This document shows, piece after piece, positions 1 through 11,309 of a stretch of 64,000 bases of DNA. Positions within the stretch are counted from its first letter, which is position 1. Every line of letters begins with the position of its first letter. Both the position numbers and the translations under genes were made by a program. Below the pieces are notes generated by a model, which ran no database searches, was not told the DNA's origin, and saw nothing but the letters and a program-made list of their open reading frames with translations. Source of the DNA: Zoroaster sp. YZ-2022 (lineage: Eukaryota; Echinodermata; Asteroidea; Forcipulatida; Zoroasteridae); contig CM055834.1 in NCBI GenBank assembly GCA_029582265.1, forward strand, positions 2,108,001 to 2,172,000, given 5' to 3'.

Positions 1-339
1 AGCACATTACAGGCCTGGCATTTCTTGTAGAGGCAAGACCACTTTCCTTGAGTAAAGGGCACTTCCATTAGAATATCAGAATGTCTAGTACAGAAATGTT
101 TTTAAGGGGCACCAAGGCCAAGACCAGGGTAATGGAGGCCATGGCCTCTGTGGTTTCTGTGAAAGTCCAGGCCTGCATGGACATGGACACAACAGATAGT
201 TTAACTTACCTCAATCAAAACTTGGCACTGTCTAATATTTACTTAATTTATTCACGCATTTAAAAGGTCGTGTAACAAAAAAACAAACAAAAAATGCTTC
301 TCGACATAAATGTTCAGTTTTAAATTATACAACAATCCC
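1..339. other. No recognisable feature
   Basis: Mixed single-copy-looking sequence. Short open frames have no protein-like composition. I see no repeat shared with the rest of the window. Confidence 0.5.
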
Positions 340-660
340 GGTGGAAAGTTGATGATTGTGTCTAAGAAGTAAGATACCTTGAAAATCTTTCTGTCTTTCT
401 GTCTGAGGTGCTATCATTTTTAAGAAACGTGAAACAAATTTCCCAAATTAAGTACGTCTGAATCTTACAGACGAATTTTATAATGAATACAACGCTCCTG
501 TTTGCCGATCAAAATTTCCGCAGATCAAAATTTCCGCCGATCTATATCTCTGAATTGCACTTTCATTATTTTCTCATTAACGAATGTAATGCGCTGAAAC
601 TTTCACAGGTTAGTTGTTTAATGAAGAGAGAGGCAGAAGTGAGAAGCAACAGAGTGGAAA
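340..660 (-). mobile_element. Family A dispersed repeat, fragment
   Basis: Family A is the commonest dispersed repeat here. Its plus orientation starts near AAAGGGAAGGTACAACATTGG, passes a block GTTGGCAAAACTGCTTCT, a block ACCAACCTGTGAAAGTTTCAG and a block GACAGCACCTCAGACAAAA, and ends near ACACCAAGTAAGTTTTATG. This copy reads in the opposite sense: TGATGATTGTG, then GTCTGAGGTGCTATCATTTT, then CTGAAACTTTCACAGGTTAG. It has an internal duplication of CAGATCAAAATTTCCG-type sequence. Both ends look like inverted GGTA-containing termini, so a foldback/MITE nature is likely, but transposition is not shown at this site. Confidence 0.65.
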
Positions 661-2752
661 TTGTCTCATAAAAGTCTAAATCTTGTCTTTGCACACCTTC
701 TATTAATTTTTGACAAGTGCAGCAATTTTATCCAGCAATTTTGTTGCCAAATTGTAGTTAGTGGCCTCTGTGTTTTGAACCTAGCAACCATTATCAAAAG
801 CAAAAACAGCATGAATCTTGTTGAGGTTAGATTTACACGGTATTCAGAACTGGCCTACTAAAGTCCTTCAGAAAAAAATTAATTAGATTCCTTTTGAGGT
901 TGCTTTTGATATTAACAATACAATAATGGAATAATTGCCAAGAAAGGATTTTATCCTAAGTCTATTCACATTGACCTGATTATAACAAATCCTTCTGCAT
1001 TACGCAAGCAAAAATCATTTATTGCAAACTTCCATATTATTAAATTACGCTTCAAGTGTGAAAATAAAAAACAAAATAGAGAAGGATTATGATTTCAATA
1101 CAATGCGATCGCAATGACTCATGGCAGGTTGATGAAATGAGATCACAACGGCGAAAAAACAACAAATATCAAACATTTCTTTACTATCACCCACAGTACC
1201 GGCAACCAGGCTGAAAAATATCCCGCAGCAAGCGCCCCGGCCGACCGGCATGTAGATGGCGTGTACAATCCCTGTGCTTAACGTACTGAGAGTCGTTTCT
1301 TTACTTGATAATGCAGGGCCTTAGGGACAAGACGACAGCTGAGAGAATATACCTAGATGCATGTGGAACACAAGGCCTTTATGTTAGATATCTACGGCAT
1401 AAAGCCTTAAAAAAAAAAAAAAAGCCTGCTTAATTTTTCTGATGAAAAAAACGAGATGTATTAATTAAAAGAAAGAACCCATTACTTACGTGAAACAGTG
1501 GGGTAGCTAACATAGCTTCGTCTCACACGTACACCGAGCATGGTCATGAGTTTGCGTTCGGGTATTATGATATATTCATGTCCACATTAATTCCAGTGAT
1601 ATGACCGTCACAAGATATCAAGTTGAGAATCTTACGAGATGTTATCCGACCTGCACACATCCTGCACAATACAAACCCAATCTTCTACACCACAGGGCGG
1701 CACTGCAGCGTACGTGATTTGCCTGCCAAGTGGCTGTGCCGTTTACTCCTTCACTCTCCCTTCTTTTCTTCTTTTGCGGCAATAACTCTTGAGGCTAGAT
1801 CCAATCTAATATGAGTAGGAATGGCGGTGTACCAGTACCGTACATGAAAACAGATCGTACATTTTTTGTGTGTATGTAAGATACTGGGAGGGGAACGAGT
1901 AATTGCCTGGTCAAACAAACAAAAAGACTGCATGTGATGGTTTTTTGATTCTCCCTGGAGAGGTCAAATGCATTAGCTTGGAGCTAAGCTCTTCGACAGG
2001 TGGAGGAATTTCTCAAGGCATGCTGAAATAACCTTTATAATATTTCTCCCACCATCAGGATATGAAAGCCTCCATTTTAATATTATGAGCATATGAGGAA
2101 AGAAAATGCTTGACACATATTAAGTTGGGTCTGTGGCAGCACCATGCAACAATCTCTCACTTGTAAATAGTATTTGACAAAAATGTCTTCATAAGTGATC
2201 ATTGTAATAAAACACATGTAGTTACTACACAAAGCATAAAAAGATGTACATATGACTCCATTAAATTTTAAAGGTCTTAGACTTGAAATATATGTAAACC
2301 TTCATGAATCGTAACTCAAACTTCATGACTCACAACTTAGGCTCAACACTTTAAACTTAACTCAAACTTTAGGTGTAAGGACTCGATTATAAGCCTGTGA
2401 TGTCGTGAAACAAGAGAAAACAACAATAAAAGGCACAACTGAATGAGAGTCACTTCATTAAACTTTTGATGATCAAATTTTTCATAAAATATACCACCAA
2501 TATGAAACAATAGAAATATAATGCAACAAAAAAAATTGAATATTTTCGGCAGAATCGCTTGAGAACAAACAAAGTGATGTGTCCAGGGTTGGCATGGAAG
2601 AGGCAAAGAGCATTTAACTGGAGCATGGCATATCCAGGGAGACCAATTGCAAGATGTCAACTGGTCAGTCAGTCATCCCTCCATCAGAAATACACATGCT
2701 CCCAAAGGAGTCAAGTGTCCAATCGTAAAGAATACAAAACCTAAACTTGGAA
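661..2752. other. Single-copy interval, no gene seen
   Basis: Holds a poly-A run at about 1409-1424 and a GC-richer block at about 1195-1330, but no open frame with protein-like composition and no repeat seen elsewhere in the window. Confidence 0.5.
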
Positions 2753-2804
2753 GGGGAAGAGGAGGCAGAGGGGAAGAGGAGGCAGAGGGGAGGAGGGGGA
2801 GGAT
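2753..2804 (+). repeat. Purine-rich GGAAGAGGAGGCAGAG repeats
   Basis: Short imperfect tandem of GGAAGAGGAGGCAGAGG giving an almost pure purine strand of about 50 bases. Open frames here (Gly/Arg/Glu-rich) follow from the repeat and are not evidence of a gene. Confidence 0.75.
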
Positions 2805-3139
2805 AATAAGGACAACTTACAGAGAGTTTCCCATTTCAATTATGTTCTCCATAAATCTCCATTTTAAATGGATTCTCTGAAGCAAATTAATCATTTTCTT
2901 TCTTTCTTTCATGTCATTATATTTATCGGTGACTTTGAAATCGACATTTGAAAGGCTTCTTTCATAATTTAGACAGAGAAGTCAGCAGGTGCTGGCAGGC
3001 AATCGGCGGCATTCGTGTATTATCCTTTGTCACCTGTGCATTCTCATAAATATCATCATCAGAAGGTGTTCTCAAGCAGGAGTAATTTAAAAGGAAATCT
3101 TGTACTGGGAACGTCACTGGAATTGCACATAAATTTCTT
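2805..3139. other. No recognisable feature
   Basis: AT-rich sequence with a short TTTC run near 2897-2910. Nothing protein-like. Confidence 0.5.
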
Positions 3140-3218
3140 CAAAAAAAGAATTTGTATTGAAATCTGAAGACAGAGAGACGTTTCTTTTAGGTAAAACTTT
3201 GCTTTGCATGGTGAAGAG

Positions 3219-3282
3219 GATAAGTAAGACTAATTGCGGTGACATCATGTGAAATTCTCTATTGAGTAGTAATTACTTCTGA
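3219..3282 (+). repeat. Dispersed repeat shared with 42.3 kb
   Basis: The string around TAATTGCGGTGACATCATG with TTGAGTAGTAATTA recurs at about 42291-42352 in the same orientation with few differences. The family is unidentified and its boundaries were not resolved. Confidence 0.7.
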
Positions 3283-3466
3283 AATGAAATGAGTTTCAAC
3301 TCAAGCTTCTTTTGTAAGCAAAATGCATGTTATAAGGTACAGTAATTGTACATGTACGGTATGTAGGATTTGAAGCTTTGCATGGTGGAAATACAGTGTA
3401 GGTAAAATTTGTGCAGTAGCGCCAAGTAGACAATCTCATATTAACAATCACCACGTAAACAATCTC

Positions 3467-3501
3467 AAGAACCGGTGGTGAGAGACTCACCACCGGTTCT
3501 T
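3467..3501. repeat. Perfect 16-bp inverted repeat, 3-base loop
   Basis: AAGAACCGGTGGTGAG is followed by a three-base spacer and its exact reverse complement. It could fold as a cruciform or RNA hairpin. It lies just upstream of the repeat at 3533-3835. No function is evident. Confidence 0.9.
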
Positions 3502-3532
3502 CTCAGAACCAACAATTATTACTATTTTGAGC

Positions 3533-3835
3533 TTACATGCTACATACTCTTTGCTAAAGTGGAGGATTTTAGAGGATTGAGGTTATTAGGCATACTTGCA
3601 TTTCCATGGTACATGTACATCCATGTTTGTTGTAGTGATTGCAAGGTCAGTGCTTGGGTCAGTGGACACTGTTTATTGCTTCATGCATGAGGGGAGGGTC
3701 CCTGGCCATGTACATGTATCACAGATTAGAAACACATGTGTGCATACATGTCATGTGCTTGCTTTACTACTGAAGGATTTTGGAGGATTCAGGTTATGTG
3801 TATGCAAATGGGCCTAGGGAGTTAGGAAGGATTCA
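3533..3835 (+). mobile_element. Copy of the CCCTAACC-type MITE interior
   Basis: About 300 bases closely match 25243-25530 in the same orientation, including GTAGTGATTGCAAGGTCAGT, GTCAGTGGACACTGTTTATT and GAAGGATTTTGGAGGATTCA. The 25-kb copy has TTAA-flanked CCCTAACC ends. This one lacks the left end and has a rearranged right end with repeated GGATTCAGGTTATGTGTA before GTTAGGGTTTAA. I read it as a truncated MITE copy. Confidence 0.75.
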
Positions 3836-3904
3836 GGTTATGTGTAAGCAAGTTAGGGTTTAATGTACTTTAGGGTTATGTATTATGGTTAAACATACAT
3901 GCTT

Positions 3905-4320
3905 TAGCCCAGTTAAGAAAAAGAAAATATTGTAGCCTTACATGTACAGTGTATATCATTTTACAGAGTAAATGTTTATACATGTATCTCAATATTTGAA
4001 TTGTTTATAAATGAGAAATTCTTGTGAAATTTTCGAAGCATTTTTGTTGAATGTTAGAAGCATTAATTTACTTAATCAATGTCTGATATAATAATTCTTG
4101 TTAACATACACTTGCAAGAAGGTGGCCCGAAAGCATGACGTCAGAAAGCGAGGCTTCCGAAAGACGCCATACACTATCCCAGAACCTTTTGGCATTTTTT
4201 GGAACTTGGGTCAAATGGTTGGTACCCACGCGAAGCTATGTATACTGTGGGTACATGTAGATGCAAACCAGCTACATGCTAGTTATACACTTATTGAATT
4301 ACTCTGAAGAATTACTGGAT
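3905..4320. other. No recognisable feature
   Basis: AT-rich, with a few ACATGTA runs. Open frames are short and not protein-like. Confidence 0.45.
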
Positions 4321-4470
4321 TGAGTCTTCAATTTTTGTTTATTAGCTTATCATTTTTGGCTCAAAGCCTCTGTATACAATAATCTCTACAAACATAACTG
4401 ACCACAGATTTACATAAAACTTACTTGGTGTACAGTTGATGATGGTATCGAACCATCCGAGGTGCAATCG
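4321..4470 (-). mobile_element. Family A fragment, right-end part
   Basis: Contains the typical end string CATAAAACTTACTTGGTGTA followed by GATGATGGTAT, and upstream sequence resembling 5575-5700. It is interrupted at about 4474 by a foldback element. Confidence 0.6.
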
Positions 4471-4473
4471 TTT

Positions 4474-4698
4474 AAAGGGACACTATCGTCACGTTCAGAG
4501 CAGACTTTCAACAGGGCATGGAATCGGTGCCCAAGTATAAGATGAACACAGTGACTGAAAATTACTGGCTCATTTACATGCAGCAGCAACGGTAATAATG
4601 ACGTTATCATATGGGGGTATTATTTTCAGTCACTGAGCTAATCTAAAACTAGCACTCCGATTCCATGCCCTGTTGATCGTGACGATACTGTCCCTTTT
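4474..4698. mobile_element. Foldback MITE with AAAGGGACA termini
   Basis: Left arm AAAGGGACACTATCGTCACG plus CAACAGGGCATGGAATCGG is matched by the right arm CCGATTCCATGCCCTGTTG plus CGTGACGATACTGTCCCTTT. The interior contains a second inverted pair, GTGACTGAAAATTACTGG and TATTTTCAGTCAC, so most of the element can self-pair. A related end (GATTCCATGTCCTGTTGAT) occurs near 63932. It encodes nothing. The superfamily is not assignable by eye. Confidence 0.75.
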
Positions 4699-4702
4699 AA
4701 GT

Positions 4703-5574
4703 ACAATTCGTAAATGCCCAAGACAGTTTGAACACTATCGTTTTTTACAATCGGTCACCTTGAATCCAAGGACATGTTCTTTAGTTGGAACAAACTGAAC
4801 TCACAAAAAACAACAACATTTAACGGACGATCACAGCTAAAATACATGTACATGTACATGTAGGCCTATGTGTCTGGTCACAATAGGTGAAAAAAAAACC
4901 CACATGACAGGTCAAAAGTCAAAGGTAAAAATAAAATACACAAGAGTGGAAAGAAACAGAAATGTGCACTTTCATACATCTGCTCTACAATTTTAGCAGT
5001 TTGCATGAAAACCCTACGTCTGGTAATTTTAGCATTCCTCGAAATGAAAAAGAAAAAAAGATCTTGGCTATAGCAAATCGATGATAAAAAAGGAACCTGA
5101 TATGCATGCAGGAGCAATAGAAATAGTCACATCCTGATCTTCGAGCACGGAGCAACTCTACGAGTTCCCTAGGTCGGGACAATTCTCACTGATGACAATG
5201 TATTCTGATCGTGTACACAATATGAAAATGAGGCCAGGGTGTATTATCAGAGACAGCTGACGGCTGTAGTATATAAACTCAGGTACCACTTGTCAGAACA
5301 TATGTGGATGTGCTGGAAATGGGTTCCCATTAAGACGTAGTGCTCTGAAAGAAACAGACAATTCCTCGCCAAACGGATTCATGATCAATAAATTGTCGTG
5401 ATTAACTGCTGACAGGTCAGCGAGAGAACGATTTTACCATTTCAGAGAAAGAAAAAGAAGGAAATGTAAGGACATGTCCTAATTTAATACAAGTCTGCTC
5501 GAGTGAATGAAAAGTGGACAGACAAATTTAATTACTGTTAATAATTACTGAACTGAGTGGTCCAATTTTATTTG
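4703..5574. other. Single-copy interval, no gene seen
   Basis: Includes ACATGTACATGTACATGTA at about 4848-4862 and otherwise unremarkable AT-rich DNA. Confidence 0.45.
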
Positions 5575-5900
5575 GGAACTGAAGTTGATCAGCTTTTTAT
5601 TTTTGGCTTAAAGCTTAAAGTGTATACACCACTGGTAACCTCAAAATACATAAATGATCACAGATTTAAAGGAAACTAATTACTTGGTGTAAACTTAATG
5701 ATGATATCAGGCATCCCTGGAAATATATCTGTCTAAGGTGCTATAATTATTGTTTTTGTTTAAGTTAATCATATTATTTTGAAAATTAACTTTTGTCCTC
5801 CAGAGACCGAAATTCCACATTCGATTGGATACAAAAAACATGACTGCGTTTTCACAATTTTCACAACAGAATGAAGTTCACTGAAACTTGTTACACGTAC
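5575..5900 (-). mobile_element. Family A fragment
   Basis: Reads TACTTGGTGTAAAC, then TGATGATATCAGGCATCCC, then TCTGTCTAAGGTGCTATAAT and GAAATTCCACATTCGATTGG, the minus-sense order of family A. Just upstream, TGTATACACCACTGGTAACC looks like the inverted counterpart of the GGGAAGGTATACA-type left end, supporting terminal inverted repeats. Confidence 0.65.
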
Positions 5901-7145
5901 ATGTATGTACAACTCCTGACTCTCTTATAAAGTATGTGCATGGCCCATTGAGGGAGCCCTTCAGGCAAGCATTGGTAATGTAACATTTCACTGGTAAGTT
6001 GCCTTGTGCTATATAACTATTTACATTCAATTGTTCACGGTCACCAGGGAAGAGTTTCACTGATTTTCTTTTTTATAGCATATATGGGCTCTGGAGTTCT
6101 GTACACTAACAATGCCTTTGCCTCAGAGATAGGGTGTGTTCTCACCACAAGAAGACTGGATGAACAGAATGGGTGATGGGCAAACTAGAAATCTACTGTT
6201 AACATAACTTCAATTGTACACAATATTTGTCTCTTAAAATAATAATAAATGATTTAAATAGTAATACTCTACCAATTCTAAGATTTCTACACCAATTTAA
6301 AAAAAACTAGAAATTCAGAGTTTGTGAACAAACTCAAGGTGTTCGGAAGTGACGGTAATTGATGTCCTCATCAATTGGGATCATTGTTAAAATGTGACTT
6401 AAGATTGTTTTCAAAAGTAAGTTGCCTTACTCATTTCAAAGAAATAGCTTTTCGGTATTGGCTTTTTCAACAGCCCTTTCCATTCGTACAAAAATGACAC
6501 TGCAGTATTAAGTTAATACGATCTATGGTTTTAGAAATATTGTAGCGCATTCGTTATTGGCTTAAACGCCCAACCACACATCTATAAAATATATTTTATC
6601 CTGCAAGAGCTTTAGCCTGTGACACCGCAAATGTCCCCGTGAAGACCGCCAGCTGTTTTCCAGTAGATAACGATCTCAGTCTCTGCGGTTTGTAAACAAT
6701 GGGCCCCAGAACCACGAGTGTCTGGTGTGTGTTAAGTCAATGGGATTTTGGCCCAGAAAAGGAATTTTGAAGAAAAAAAACAAATCAAAACTTTGACCTT
6801 CCGGTACGACCGGAAGCAAATGTCAGACGATTTTGACGTTAACTTTTCAAATGTTGCCTAAGCCTTGATCTATCAGATCCCAGATTATGAACATCATAGC
6901 TTTAGTATATTTTGATATACAGTCGATAGCAAATTGTCATTTTTAAAACTTAAATGGCTTGTAATTTGATACCTGATGACGTTACGTAACAACTTCTAGA
7001 TTCATCTACATGATAAGGTCTTTATATGTGTGAAGTTTCAAGGTTGTGTGAAATTGTTAACTTGCACTTTTGATGTAGAGAAGAGTTAAGGAGAAGAAGA
7101 AGAAGGAGAAGTAAAAAAAACAAAAAAAACGGAACAATAACAATA
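5901..7145. other. Single-copy interval, no gene seen
   Basis: AT-rich DNA with no protein-like frame. Part of 6300-7200 may belong to a hairpin-centred repeat, given the GTTCGG strings near 6339 and 7149. Confidence 0.4.
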
Positions 7146-7148
7146 GTT

Positions 7149-7168
7149 GTTCGGCTGAAAAGCCGAAC
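7149..7168. repeat. Stem-loop with GAAA loop
   Basis: GTTCGGCT, a GAAA loop, then AGCCGAAC: an eight-pair perfect stem, nine with the flanking T-A pair. The GAAA tetraloop would be stable in RNA. There is no context to show function; it may be the centre of an old foldback repeat. Confidence 0.8.
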
Positions 7169-7615
7169 ACCTAAAAATTGAAATTGAAATACCTGTACAT
7201 GTAACACTGAAGTGAATAAGAATTCAATAAACAAAGTTTGCAAAATATTAAGTTCCAATACAACTGCTAGCCTCAACAAACAAAAGTCATCATCCCGATG
7301 ATTGTAAACATTGGATGCTTGAACATCAGGTTGGCACTTTCTTCATCTTTCATCTCTATGGACCCACTTTACATTCCCACTCACTCCTGAGCAGACATGT
7401 GGATTGGGTCGTTAGTCCCTACTTGATCCCCCCCCCCCCCTCCACCCACACTAGAATAATTATCTTGGGTTTTCCCGCCCACTTCAAAAACTGAAATATC
7501 TTCCTTGTCCTAGTTTCCAATTCAGAGCTGGTGTCCTGTGGGAGAACAGTGACAATAACTAAACAGGTTACCAAGGATAAATATGAAATCAACACCGAGC
7601 AAGTCCAACATCAAC

Positions 7616-7885
7616 AAACAACTCAAACAGTTCAGTTAATGTCATTTGTTAGTGATGTTTTGTATCGTATTGTATTGCTTGATTTCCTTCTGTGCATTTT
7701 TCTTTTGTTTTTAGTTATTTTCAATTAATTTTTAATATTTTTACATTGTATTTAATATTTGTATCTTAATTTATAACATTACTGTACTTTTTATGTAAGC
7801 TGGGATCCATGGGAGATCAGTGAGTTTTTCTCACTGAATGGATCACCCAGGATAAATAAGAAATAAATAAAAAAAAATAAAAAAA
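7616..7885 (+). mobile_element. 5'-truncated LINE 3' end inserted in copy A
   Basis: Copy B reads CAACATCAACATGTCTCC without interruption. Copy A reads CAACATCAAC, about 270 extra bases, then ATGTCTCC. The insert ends CACCCAGGATAAATAAGAAA followed by an A-rich tract, and carries GGGAGATCAGTGAGTTTTTC, typical of a CR1/Jockey-type non-LTR 3' untranslated tail. No coding sequence remains. It probably inserted after the duplication. Confidence 0.75.
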
Positions 7886-7997
7886 CATGTCTCCAAAATA
7901 AGGCAAAAAAAAAGTCTCCGTTTTCTGGTCACCAGTCGGCTTTAAAAACGGTGCGGTGACGCGCTTTTTTTTTCGCCCATCTTTTTATTTTGCCAAC

Positions 7998-8103
7998 AGG
8001 GAAATACGTGATACATTGTATACGCGAGGACCAAATTTCCCATATACAAAGTAGGGTGGCTAAGAGAGGCCTCACAAATCAGGCAAACTATTTAGTTATT
8101 TAA
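7998..8103 (+). pseudogene. Exon-like fragment of unknown protein (copy A)
   Basis: A pyrimidine-rich tract ends in a consensus acceptor AG at 7998-7999. From 8002 a frame reads KYVIHCIREDQISHIQSRV then AKRGLTNQAN before a stop at 8101. The QISH-x-QS and VAKRG-x-TN-x-AN blocks recur in copy B and on the minus strand at 40.8 kb, where the protein continues. Downstream in copy A, GRIPID-x-AILAAIG is in another frame, so this copy is broken. I do not recognise the protein. Conservation of codons between copies suggests an exon or transposon-carried coding segment. Confidence 0.45.
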
Positions 8104-8327
8104 AGCACAGCACGGCAGAATTCCAATCGATGCAGCAATTTTGGCCGCAATTGGACATCATTTCATAGAGAAAAAATTTAATAAAAATAAAAATGCCGAT
8201 GCACGGGCCTATGCTGTGCATTTATGAGAAATCCAGGTAGACCTATTTTTATTTAAATCCTCAGTGAAAGTGTTTCTCAAGTTTTGTAGCTATTTCTGTA
8301 ACAGCATGGGACGAATATCTATAACCC

Positions 8328-8971
8328 CCCACCCCCCAACACTAGAATAATTATCTTGGGTTTTCCCGCCCACTTCAAAAACTGAAATATCTTCCTTGTC
8401 CTAGTTTCCAATTCAGAGCTGGTGACCTGAGGGAGAACAGTGACAATAACTAAACAGGTTACCAAGGATAAATATGAATGAAATCAATGCCGAGCAAGTC
8501 CAACATCAACATGTCTCCAAAATAAGGCCAAAAAAAAGGCTCTGTTTTCTGGTCATCAGTCGGCTTTAAAAACGGTGCGGTGACGTGCTTTTTGTTGTTG
8601 TATACGCGAGGACCAAATTTCCCATATACAAAGTATGGTGGCTAAGAGAGGCCCTACAAATCGGGCAAACGTTCATACCCTTTTGTGAAAAAGTCATTTA
8701 AAGTACATCACGGCAGAATTCCAATCGATCCAGCAATTTTGGCTGCAATTGGACATCGTTTCATAACACACAAAAAAGGAAATTAAAAATGCTGATGCAC
8801 GCGGGCCTGAGGCGACGTGTGTGGAGATCAGAAACCAGAGACGACTTTTTTTTTTTTTACTGTGCATTTATGAGAAATCCAGGTAGACCTATTTTTATTT
8901 AAATCCTCAGTGAAAGTGTTTCTCAAGGTTTGTAGCTATTTCTGTAACTGCATGGGACGAATATCTATAAC
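8328..8971 (+). repeat. Tandem duplication, copy B (exon-like unit)
   Basis: Repeats copy A without the LINE insert. It lacks the acceptor region: sequence jumps from GTGACGTGCTTTTTGTTGTTG to TATACGCGAGGACC. It keeps frames encoding EDQISHIQSMVAKRGPTNRA and, after a frameshift, GRIPIDPAILAAIGHRFI. A block around GAGATCAGAAACCAGAGACGAC matches the ETRNQR segment of the 40.8-kb copy. It is clearly non-functional as a gene. Confidence 0.8.
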
Positions 8972-9948
8972 AGGAAAGTATACCAACATAAGCTTGCATC
9001 TGCTGTGTCTTAAATCATTTGAATAAAGATACACAAGAACTCAATCATGAGAGTTTCAGCACGTTTATGATATTGTGTTCTTAATGAGAAAATGCACTCT
9101 GAAATGTCGAATTTGGATAGTTTGCTATCAAAATTCCGACAAGCGTAATTCGAGAACACCATTTGACTGATCTTAAACAATTGCAGCTCCTCAGAAATGT
9201 TTCAAGTGATGCTTTACACTATTAAGGTTAATGTAAAACTGTTATCATTTATGCTGTTTTAGTATACCACTTGTATACAACTACCTTTAAGACATGTCCT
9301 CAGAATCTTGTGCATGAGGACGCAATTAACTTGAAATGAATGAATGAATGAATCTCTGAATTCTAAAAAATTTTACTTTTGAAATTCACAATTTATAATA
9401 GTCTGTGTCCTATGCAGACATGTACATCCTCAGTGGACTCAATGTTGACATTGTAAACCCTCGCACTAAATAAATGATTCCTTTCTGCATTTTGAGGCGA
9501 GGCGGTCCTCCTAATCTAATTACACCCACCCAAGGGGGGTGTGTGAACACTGCACAAACTTACTACAATATGGTGGTGCCGGTTCAGTTAATATTACACA
9601 GAAATGGATGTATTAAGAATGATTAATTACACGGCATGCAGAGAGACGACTCATTTTTACAGATACATGTAGATTGCTGTCTGTATGGGTAACAGTTTCT
9701 GCTGATATGTTGCAGTGAACGATTATTATGATGCATGTCACATACTCAACCAGCGCAAGTTCTCTTGGACTAAATGTCAAGTTGTAGCATATGGACAGCG
9801 TAGCTTCCAAAAATATAATATAAATAATTAATCTACCCTATCCACCCAAAACAAAACATAAAGAAAGCACTCTAGTGAGACTTTTGTGCAAGATGATTAA
9901 TCTAAATAAGATTGCATTCTTACATGTATGCATTATGGGCAATTCCTT
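8972..9948. other. Single-copy interval, no gene seen
   Basis: Contains a short (GAAT)n near 9333-9351 and nothing else recognised. Confidence 0.45.
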
Positions 9949-10326
9949 GGTTACTCACGTTACATTTTTGAGGTTTTGTGTCTACTCTTAATGCCATAAT
10001 ATATATATTTCACTCGTCAGTTTTGTCACATTAGTTGCATTATACCAAGTTCTTACTCGGTACAAAATAATTTCAGTATTTGTTATGCTATATAAGACAA
10101 AAAGCAAAATTTTATGCATGTCTGAAAAATGTAACGGGAGTAACCAGCATTTTTCTCTTATATAGCGTACAACAAAGTTCTGAAATTATTTTTTTTGTGC
10201 CGAATATACAGTCCGGGTATAATGCAACCTCTGTGAAAAAACTGATGAGTGAATAAGGAAGGAAATTACGGCATTAAGAGTGGGCCCAATAACCTAAAAA
10301 ATGTAACGCGAGTAACCATGGAATTT
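9949..10326. mobile_element. Foldback element, GGTTACTCACGTTACAT arms
   Basis: A left arm of about 150 bases (GCAATTCCTTGGTTACTCA, GTTGCATTATACCAAG) is the reverse complement of the right arm (GGGTATAATGCAACC, GAGTAACCATGGAATT). Related copies lie at 46177-46550 and 51710-52061, so it is a mobile family and not a chance palindrome. No coding capacity. Confidence 0.85.
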
Positions 10327-10403
10327 AGATGAATGTGTTGAGCATAATTATATTAAAGGGAAAATCCAACTTTGGTTATTAGCAGATTAACTTAACCAAT
10401 TAT

Positions 10404-10805
10404 AAGCTTGGGCGATATCGATTTTTTTTCATCCACGATATATCGGCAAACATATACCGCGATTTTTGATAGTATCGCCATTATTATTTTTCATTCATGC
10501 ATGATTGCTTTCGAACCGATACAGGTATGTAACGTACCCTTCTACAAGCATCACAATAAATCGCAAATTCGTTTGCATGGTGCATATGTACTTCTGAAGA
10601 AGTTCACTTTTGTTTCTCACTTCCGAAAGCTGAAAATACTGTCCAAATTTTGTTTCCATGGAATTTCTTACTTGACTCACAATGACGATTTTTTTTTTCG
10701 CGATATATTTTATTAATCGCGATTTGCCAATATCTCGATAACTTGAAAAGGTTCTCGATATCGTAATCGAATAAAAAAGGGTATTGCGATATTCGATATT
10801 ATCGT
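10404..10805 (+). mobile_element. CGATATCG-rich MITE
   Basis: Starts AAGCTTGGGCGATATCGAT. The interior matches 56537-56917 in reverse orientation over most of its length (CCACGATATATCGGCAAAC; AGAAGTTCACTTTTGTTTCTC versus its complement). The ends are built of GCGATAT/ATATCGC words, so both arms pair. The right end is rearranged relative to the 56-kb copy. It is non-coding; a frame of about 100 codons here is an artefact. Confidence 0.8.
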
Positions 10806-10824
10806 ATTAACCAATTATTATCTT

Positions 10825-10995
10825 GCAAAATACTAGTTACTAGCCTTACATTTCGAACCTAGCAGGTTCTTTCTCAAAGGCAAAATGAATGAGATACGTA
10901 CATACAAGATGTGTGTTATGATGTATGTTTAAATCTCATCCATTTTGCCTTTGAGAAAAGAACTTGCTAGGTTTGAAACGTGAGGCCAATAACCA
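10825..10995. mobile_element. Foldback repeat, GAACCTAGCAGGTTCTTTCTC arms
   Basis: Left TTTCGAACCTAGCAGGTTCT with CAAAGGCAAAATGAATGAGA is mirrored by TCTCATCCATTTTGCCTTTG with GCTAGGTTTGAAACGT, separated by about 40 bases. One arm of the same family is at 41455-41545. Confidence 0.75.
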
Positions 10996-11059
10996 TCATT
11001 TTGCATTTATACTACAGGTCCTTTAGGTTGGTAAAGCAGTTTGCAACAGCTTATTTCTC

Positions 11060-11230
11060 TATTCAGTTATTATCATAAAACTTACTTGGTGTAAAGTTGG
11101 TAGCAATTGTCCTTTAAACAAATACTCTGTCTGAAGTGCTTTCATCTTGAATTTACCAAATGTTCCATACTTTACAAAAACCTTTGTAAAATACGTTTTG
11201 TAAAATGTGAGCACCTTTCAGTTTTACGAT
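11060..11230 (-). mobile_element. Family A fragment
   Basis: AAAACTTACTTGGTGTAAAG and TGTCTGAAGTGCTTTCATC in the minus-sense order. Confidence 0.55.
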
Positions 11231-11309
11231 ATCCTTCTTGAAGAAAGGAAAGGGTTAAAATGAACGTACATTTCCTAAGTATTATAATTATCAAGCTTAC
11301 ATATATATA

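Larger units (their letters stand above)
7427..8322 (+). repeat. Tandem duplication, copy A (exon-like unit)
   Basis: Copy A runs from a poly-C tract and CACTAGAATAATTATCTTGG to GGGACGAATATCTATAAC. Copy B (8328-8971) repeats the same order with the same edges. Copy A carries an extra LINE fragment of about 270 bases and lacks a poly-T-containing block seen late in copy B. The poly-C tract at each left edge may mark the duplication joint. Confidence 0.85.
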
